Shown here: piece after piece, positions 59,419 through 64,000 of the stretch
Position numbering within the stretch: the stretch's first letter is position 1
How the letters are laid out: each line of letters begins with the position of its first letter
Assembly: GCA_947464275.1 (NCBI GenBank)
Contig: CANHVU010000003.1
Span: forward strand, 62,001 to 126,000
DNA: 64,000 nucleotides
DNA from: Bacteroidota bacterium
GTDB lineage: Bacteria > Bacteroidota > Bacteroidia > UKL13-3
Direction: 5' to 3'
Position numbers and translations under genes: made by a program
Notes under the pieces: model-generated
The model's input: only the letters and a program-made list of their open reading frames with translations
Told to the model about the DNA's origin: nothing
The model's database searches: none

Positions 59419-60276
59419 ATGCAAATTATAAACGGAAACGAAGTAGCCAAACAAATAAAACTTGAAATAAAAGCCGAAGTAGAACAACTAGTAGCCAATG
59501 GTTCAAAAAAACCTCATTTGGCTGCCATTTTAGTTGGAAACGATGGTGCAAGTATGACCTACGTAGCCGCTAAAGCTAAGGACTGCGAACAAGTTGGTTT
59601 TAATTCTACCGTTTTACGTTTTGACGCTACCATAACCGAAGCAGAATTGCTAAATGAAGTTGAAAAAATTAATAATAACCCTGAAATAGATGGGCTAATA
59701 GTTCAGTTACCCTTACCAAAACATATTAATGAAAAAAAGGTAACTGAAACTATTAAATGGCAAAAAGATGTAGATGGTTTTCATCCATACAATGTTGGTT
59801 TAATGTTTAAAGGTTTACCTTGCTATTTACCTGCCACTCCATTTGGAATTATTAAATTATTAGAGCATTACAATATTGAAACTAACGGTAAAAATTGCGT
59901 TGTAATTGGCCGTAGCGATATTGTGGGTAAACCAATGAGTGCATTGATGCTTAATAAAAACTGTACGGTTACTATTTGCCACAGCAAAACGGTAGATATT
60001 AACTCCTTTACTCAAAAAGCAGATATTTTAATAGCTGCGGTTGGTATTCCAAACTATGTTAAAGCCGAAATGGTAAAACAAGGTGCAGTGGTTATTGATG
60101 TAGGTATAACCCGTGTAGACGATAGTACTGAAAAAGGTTATAAACTAGTGGGCGATGTTGATTTTGAAAATGTATCAAAAGTAGCTGGTTATATTACTCC
60201 TGTTCCTGGTGGTGTTGGCCCTATGACTCGTGTTGGTTTATTGCTAAATACTTTGCTTGCAGTAAAAGCTAAGTAA
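59419..60276 (+). CDS. folD: Bifunctional methylenetetrahydrofolate dehydrogenase/cyclohydrolase
   Basis: This 285-aa protein has the catalytic TYVAAKAKDCEQVG (Tyr and Lys), DGLIVQLPLPKHI, PATPFGIIKLLEHY, VIGRSDIVGKPMSALML and PVPGGVGPMTRVGLLLN. It interconverts methylene-, methenyl- and formyl-tetrahydrofolate with NADP. Length is normal. It lies 16 bases after the TerC gene. Confidence 0.96.
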   Translation: MQIINGNEVAKQIKLEIKAEVEQLVANGSKKPHLAAILVGNDGASMTYVAAKAKDCEQVGFNSTVLRFDATITEAELLNEVEKINNNPEIDGLIVQLPLPKHINEKKVTETIKWQKDVDGFHPYNVGLMFKGLPCYLPATPFGIIKLLEHYNIETNGKNCVVIGRSDIVGKPMSALMLNKNCTVTICHSKTVDINSFTQKADILIAAVGIPNYVKAEMVKQGAVVIDVGITRVDDSTEKGYKLVGDVDFENVSKVAGYITPVPGGVGPMTRVGLLLNTLLAVKAK

Positions 60277-60322
60277 TTTATTACCATTTTAATACAAAAA
60301 AAACTTTCAAACTTTTATTTTA

Positions 60323-61522
60323 ATGAAGAAAATCCTTTGGGCTTTGTGCATTTTTCCTGTTTTTTTAAAAGCTCAAAATATTCCTAAAATAGGTAACGAT
60401 ACCCTACTCGATATTGCAGCATGGAATATAGAATGGTTTGGCGATGCAACTAATGGGCCTAGTAATGAAACTTTACAATACAATAACGTAAAAGCAGTTA
60501 TTACCAAAACCGATATGGACATTTGGAGCTTAGAAGAAATGAGTAATCCAGCTTCGTTTACTGCATTAAGTAATGATTTACCCGCTTATGGAAGTGTAAA
60601 TAGTACTTTTAGTCAAACACAAAAAATGTGCTTATTCTACAAAAAAAACATGTTTAATTTTATAAATGCTGAACATATCTTAGCTACTAGTAATTACGAT
60701 TTTGCTAGTCGCCAACCGCTAATGGTCACACTTGCCACCAAAGGCGATAGTTTAATAATAGATACCATTTATTTTATAGTAGTTCATTTAAAAGCCAATA
60801 GTGATGCCACTGCTAGTGCCAAATTGGAATCTTATAATCGAAGAAAACGAGCTGCAGATGCTTTAAAAATATTTATTGAAACTACCTTAGCCTATAAAAA
60901 ATATTTTATTATGGGTGATTGGAATGATAGATTAGATTTTTCTATACATAATGGAACCGACATTACTCCATTTAAGCAATTATTAGATGCAAAATATAAC
61001 TTTATAACTAAACCCTTAGCTGATGCAGGAAAACGCAGTTATGCTTTTTCTGCCGGGTTTATAGACCATATGATGTTAGCACCCAGAATGGATTCGTTTT
61101 ATGTTAAACAAAGTGCTGGGGTAATGGATAATATGGGGCAATTTATTTCTAATTTTAGCAATAACACTACCGATCATTATCCTATTTATGGTAGATTTTT
61201 AATGAATAGAATTAAATATTCAACTCCAATAGATTCCATTCCAAGTGATACTTTACCAACTGATACTGTTCCAAATACTTCTGTTAAAACCGTTATCAAT
61301 TCAACTTTTAATATTTATCCTAATCCTAATAATGGTGCATTTTTTATTGAGTGCCATCAATTAATAAACCAAACCAATATGGAGATTTATAACACTTTGG
61401 GGCAATTGGTATTTAGCAAACCTATTGAAAGTAAAATAGACGAAATAAAACTAAGCAACTTTACATCAGGAATTTATTTTGTAAAAATAAACAGCAGTTA
61501 TTTTAAAATCAGGATTCAATAG
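60323..61522 (+). CDS. Secreted endonuclease/exonuclease/phosphatase-family protein with T9SS type A tail
   Basis: This 399-aa protein has a signal peptide (MKKILWALCIFPVFLKAQ), then the EEP fold at about residues 27-295 (IAAWNIEWFGD, the metal-binding Glu in IWSLEEMSN, VVHLKANSD, FIMGDWNDR, and the terminal TTDHYPIYG with the catalytic Asp-His). After a Pro/Thr/Asp-rich linker, the type A sorting domain covers about 325-399 (FNIYPNPNNGAFF, IYNTLGQLVF, GIYFVKIN). It is probably exported by T9SS as an extracellular DNase or phosphodiesterase used for nutrient scavenging. The substrate is inferred. Confidence 0.88.
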   Translation: MKKILWALCIFPVFLKAQNIPKIGNDTLLDIAAWNIEWFGDATNGPSNETLQYNNVKAVITKTDMDIWSLEEMSNPASFTALSNDLPAYGSVNSTFSQTQKMCLFYKKNMFNFINAEHILATSNYDFASRQPLMVTLATKGDSLIIDTIYFIVVHLKANSDATASAKLESYNRRKRAADALKIFIETTLAYKKYFIMGDWNDRLDFSIHNGTDITPFKQLLDAKYNFITKPLADAGKRSYAFSAGFIDHMMLAPRMDSFYVKQSAGVMDNMGQFISNFSNNTTDHYPIYGRFLMNRIKYSTPIDSIPSDTLPTDTVPNTSVKTVINSTFNIYPNPNNGAFFIECHQLINQTNMEIYNTLGQLVFSKPIESKIDEIKLSNFTSGIYFVKINSSYFKIRIQ

Positions 61523-61552
61523 TTTATTATTGTTTTAATAAATAATATTTTT

Positions 61553-61654
61553 ATGGATGATTTTACATTAATATTGGTTGTGCTAAGTTGCACTATTCCT
61601 TCGATTGTTGCAGTTGTTTTTTATAAAAAACGTAACAATAAAAAAGACAATTAG
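61553..61654 (+). CDS. 33-aa single-pass membrane peptide
   Basis: This is absent from the ORF track because of its length. It begins MDDFTLILVVLSCTIPSIVA and ends in a basic, Asn/Lys-rich tail (FYKKRNNKKDN). It has one membrane segment and a positive-inside tail. Its last codons form the left arm of the terminator at 61641-61675. The start follows 30 bases after the nuclease gene. Without homologues I cannot exclude a chance ORF. Confidence 0.4.
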   Translation: MDDFTLILVVLSCTIPSIVAVVFYKKRNNKKDN

Positions 61655-61675
61655 GAAACCCTAATTGTCTTTTTT
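61641..61675. terminator. Bidirectional terminator between the secreted nuclease and argS
   Basis: AAAAAGACAATTAGG pairs with CCTAATTGTCTTTTT around a 4-base loop, with A and T runs on both sides. It lies between convergent transcripts and can serve both. Confidence 0.85.
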
Positions 61676-61696
61676 ATTACATTATTATTAAACAAA

Positions 61697-63478
61697 CTAC
61701 ATTTTTTCAGGAACATTTATTCCCAATAATCCAAAACTCGATTTTAAAATATGAGCGGTTAAGTTAACTAACTGTATTCTAAAATTACGTTGTGATTCAT
61801 TTTCCTCTTTTAAAACAGAACATTCGTGGTAAAAATGGTTAAATGCTTTAGCTAAATCGTAAGCATAATTACAAATTATACCAGGACTCATGTCTTTTCC
61901 TGCATCGGCTATGGCTTGTGGGTATTGGTAAATAGCAAAAACTAATTTACGCTCAGGTTCTGTTATATTGGTTTTTGAAAAATCAAAATTAGTATAATCA
62001 ATACTTCCTGCATTGCGTAAAATAGACTTGATACGAGCATGAGTATATTGAATAAATGGACCAGTGTTTCCTTGAAAATCAATAGATTCTTCAGGATTAA
62101 ACATCATTTTCTTTTTAGGATCAACTTTAAGCAAATAATATTTTAAAGCTCCCATACCAATGGTTTCAAAAAGGTGTTGTAATTCCGCTTCAGGAATACC
62201 ATCTGTTTTACCTAAAGCCTTAGTAGTTTCTGTTGCGGTAGCAATCATTTCATCAATCAAATCGTCAGCATCAACCACAGTTCCTTCGCGGCTTTTCATT
62301 TTACCATGAGGTAATTCTACCATACCGTAGCTTAAATGGTAAATACCATCAGCAAAAGGCTTGTGTAAACGCTTACAAATTAATTGCAATACTTTAAAGT
62401 GGTAATCTTGCTCATTACCAACTACGTATACCGAGCGTTCACAATCAAAGTCTTTGTATTTTAACTCTGCTGTTCCAATATCTTGGGTAATGTAAACCGA
62501 AGTTCCATCGCCACGTAATAATAATTTTTGGTCTAATCCATCTGCTGTTAAATCAATCCAAACCGAACCATCATCTTTTTTGAAAAACGCACCCGATGTT
62601 AAACCTTGCTGAACAATGTCTTTACCTAAAATATAGGTATTTGATTCGTAGTAAAATTTATCAAACTGAACACCCAATTTTTTATAGGTTACATCAAAAC
62701 CTTGATATACCCAGCCATTCATGGTTTTCCAAATGTTTACAGTTTCTTCATCGTTTGCTTCCCATTTTTGTAATAACTGTTGAGCAGCCATTATAGATGG
62801 AGCTTTCTTTTCCGCTTCTTCTTTGGTTAAACCTTCTGCTATTAAACCTTCAATTTCTTGTTTGTAATACTTATCAAAAATTACATAGTATTTTCCTACT
62901 AAATGATCGCCTTTTAAACCTGCAGATTCAGGAGTTTCGCCATTGCCAAATTGCATCCAAGCATACATACTTTTACAAATATGTATTCCTCTATCGTTTA
63001 CTAAATTACAGGTGTAAACTTGGTGTCCATTTGCTTTTAAAATTTGAGCAACTGAATAACCTAATAGGTTGTTTCTTATATGACCTAAATGTAAAGGTTT
63101 ATTGGTATTTGGCGAAGAATATTCTACCAATATTTTTTGTCCGCTATGGGCAAAAGTAAAACCAAAATCTTTGTTATTATAAGCATTGTTTAAAAACTCA
63201 AACCAAAATTGGTTATTGATTGATAAATTTAAAAAACCTTTTATAACATTGAAACTAGCCAATTGGCTAAAATTAGTTTTTAGGTATTCACCAATTTCTT
63301 GAGCGGTTTGCTCAGGTCCTTTTTTGCTTTGCTTTAAAATAGAGAAAACCACATAGGTAAAATCGCCTTCAAATTCAGGTTTGGTATTTTCAACAACTAT
63401 TTGATTATCTATTACTTCTATTTGGTATAAATGTTTGAGCGCAGCAGCTATTTGGTGTTTAATTATTTCTTGAATCAT
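61697..63478 (-). CDS. argS: Arginyl-tRNA synthetase
   Basis: This 593-aa class I synthetase has the HIGH-type LHLGHIRNN in EYSSPNTNKPLHLGHIRNN (about residues 120-138), LVNDRGIHICKSM, the KMSKS-loop equivalent GKMKSREGTVV, an N-terminal Add-1 domain (about 5-85) and a C-terminal DALR anticodon-binding domain (GPFIQYTHARIKSI ...). It charges tRNA-Arg. Length is normal. It has a terminator after it. Confidence 0.96.
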   Translation of the reverse strand: MIQEIIKHQIAAALKHLYQIEVIDNQIVVENTKPEFEGDFTYVVFSILKQSKKGPEQTAQEIGEYLKTNFSQLASFNVIKGFLNLSINNQFWFEFLNNAYNNKDFGFTFAHSGQKILVEYSSPNTNKPLHLGHIRNNLLGYSVAQILKANGHQVYTCNLVNDRGIHICKSMYAWMQFGNGETPESAGLKGDHLVGKYYVIFDKYYKQEIEGLIAEGLTKEEAEKKAPSIMAAQQLLQKWEANDEETVNIWKTMNGWVYQGFDVTYKKLGVQFDKFYYESNTYILGKDIVQQGLTSGAFFKKDDGSVWIDLTADGLDQKLLLRGDGTSVYITQDIGTAELKYKDFDCERSVYVVGNEQDYHFKVLQLICKRLHKPFADGIYHLSYGMVELPHGKMKSREGTVVDADDLIDEMIATATETTKALGKTDGIPEAELQHLFETIGMGALKYYLLKVDPKKKMMFNPEESIDFQGNTGPFIQYTHARIKSILRNAGSIDYTNFDFSKTNITEPERKLVFAIYQYPQAIADAGKDMSPGIICNYAYDLAKAFNHFYHECSVLKEENESQRNFRIQLVNLTAHILKSSFGLLGINVPEKM

Positions 63479-63545
63479 GATTATCTATCTGCTACGAAAA
63501 TATTTTATTATTATGGTTTTTTATAGTATTAAATTAGTAAAAGGC

Positions 63546-63584
63546 AAAAAAAAAGTTGTTACAATATTTGTAACAACTTTTTTT
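63546..63584 (-). terminator. Terminator after the right-edge gene
   Basis: A long stem AAAAAAAGTTGTTACAA/TTGTAACAACTTTTTTT with a 3-base loop. On the minus strand it follows the stop at 63602 by 17 bases and precedes argS. Confidence 0.85.
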
Positions 63585-63601
63585 AAATTTTCTGGTATTA
63601 A

Positions 63602-64000
63602 CTAACACTCTGGTGTAGAAAACCTAACATCTATTTTGAGTTTATTAGTTGCAGGTACGTAAGTTGCTGTACCAGTTAAACCACTAATATTTGGTAAAGT
63701 TGTACTATTTTTAGTTACGGCAAATTCAGTATTATAGGTTTTACCTTCATAAACAGTACTAATTACATAAGTAACACCTTCTTTTAAATTTGCAAATGAT
63801 AAAGCCCCATTTACCATGTAATAATTTTGAGCAGTGCTAGCAGCTGCTGTTTTTTCTCTAACTGAAAAATATCCTGTGTACAATACATTGTTTTTCCTTT
63901 TTTGACAATAAACTAAAGTATTCACATCAACATTTAAAATAGGGCTTGTTGGCGGTGCTTGAGGAATTGTAACAATAATACTTCCTTGAGAACAAGGATT
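63602..64000 (-). CDS. C-terminal part of a secreted-looking protein (truncated by window edge)
   Basis: The frame stays open from the GTG at 63925 (used by the ORF track) to the last base, so the visible part is 132 codons of a longer gene that starts outside the window. The visible sequence is beta-rich and Ser/Thr/Ala-rich (PCSQGSIIVTIPQAPPTSP, AQNYYMVNGALSFANLKEGVTYVIST, TYNTEFAVTKNSTTLPNISG), like an Ig- or prealbumin-like repeat, and ends in a Cys. It has no T9SS sorting tail. The function is unknown. Confidence 0.6.
   Translation of the reverse strand, partial: NPCSQGSIIVTIPQAPPTSPILNVDVNTLVYCQKRKNNVLYTGYFSVREKTAAASTAQNYYMVNGALSFANLKEGVTYVISTVYEGKTYNTEFAVTKNSTTLPNISGLTGTATYVPATNKLKIDVRFSTPEC

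Noticed and set aside
1-64000. tRNA, rRNA, CRISPR arrays, riboswitches
   Set aside because: I looked for T-loop GTTCRA contexts, direct repeats with constant spacing and common leader motifs, and found none convincing; small RNAs cannot be excluded by eye.

Overview
The window is a low-G+C (roughly one third by eye) chromosomal segment from a member of the Bacteroidota. The evidence is a type IX secretion (T9SS) type A C-terminal sorting domain on a secreted nuclease, a gliding-motility-type (type B) C-terminal domain on a 1383-residue Ig-repeat protein, a PorE-like TPR/beta-propeller/OmpA protein, Bacteroidota-restricted families (DUF4290, DUF3109, CcmB alone, AraC with an HMA-like domain), and TAnnTTTG-type -7 promoter boxes. 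I see no rRNA, tRNA, CRISPR array, intact insertion sequence or prophage. The lineage below phylum cannot be fixed from the sequence alone.

Layout. 1-657: end of a tryptophan 2,3-dioxygenase-family gene. 757-5323: a small lipoprotein, then a glycosylation-like cassette (DPM1-type GT2, SAM methyltransferase, and a 986-aa protein joining a degenerate GT2 domain, a membrane GT-C domain and TPRs). A T9SS tail relic follows at 5322-5534. 5546-8457: HD hydrolase, DUF3109, ABC ATPase and selD on the plus strand. 8454-11338: a very compact minus-strand set of four envelope proteins (two LVIVD proteins, a beta-barrel, PA14-OmpA). 11415-13734: thioesterase and PorE-like protein. 13822-18443: accessory-looking small genes (DUF1801, GNAT, DUF3703, lipoprotein, DUF1287, an orphan membrane protein, DUF2721) with a large palindromic element. 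18445-24161: hldD, mltG, an aminomuconate-semialdehyde-type dehydrogenase, a MacB-like permease and a DUF4290 protein with an Asn-rich tail. 24414-30164: the giant adhesin-like protein and a TPR protein. 30284-33905: aspartokinase, an orphan gene, a short asparaginase and alkaline phosphatase. 34076-39601: ccmB, PspC plus PadR, a GlcNAc-kinase-like gene, an XRE regulator with twin operators, and an NFU protein. 39680-43175: a decayed copy of a cytochrome segment, a membrane protein, a seven-heme cytochrome with TPRs and an AraC regulator. 43307-46946: acyl-CoA carboxylase beta subunit and a DUF4139 protein. 47051-55685: DCC/DUF983 group, purC, the rnc-fabF-acpP block, upp, a WD40 protein and nth. 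55777-63478: housekeeping genes (rnhA, CDGSH protein, miaA, terC-like, folD, secreted nuclease, argS). 63602-64000: end of a further secreted-looking protein running off the window.

How the parts fit. Most of the window is core metabolism, translation and repair. The distinctive layer is the cell envelope: T9SS cargo and machinery, OmpA-type peptidoglycan-linked proteins, lipoproteins and a lipid-linked glycosylation cassette. The most notable non-gene structures are (i) two matched operators in front of the XRE gene, (ii) a pair of related intergenic elements at about 34.0 and 45.1 kb, (iii) a roughly 140-bp imperfect palindrome at 16.9 kb, and (iv) two gene relics (a T9SS tail and a cytochrome fragment). 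I found no clear-cut new defence or mobile system. The best candidates for undescribed biology are the four-gene envelope operon and the GT2/MT/GT-C-TPR cassette.
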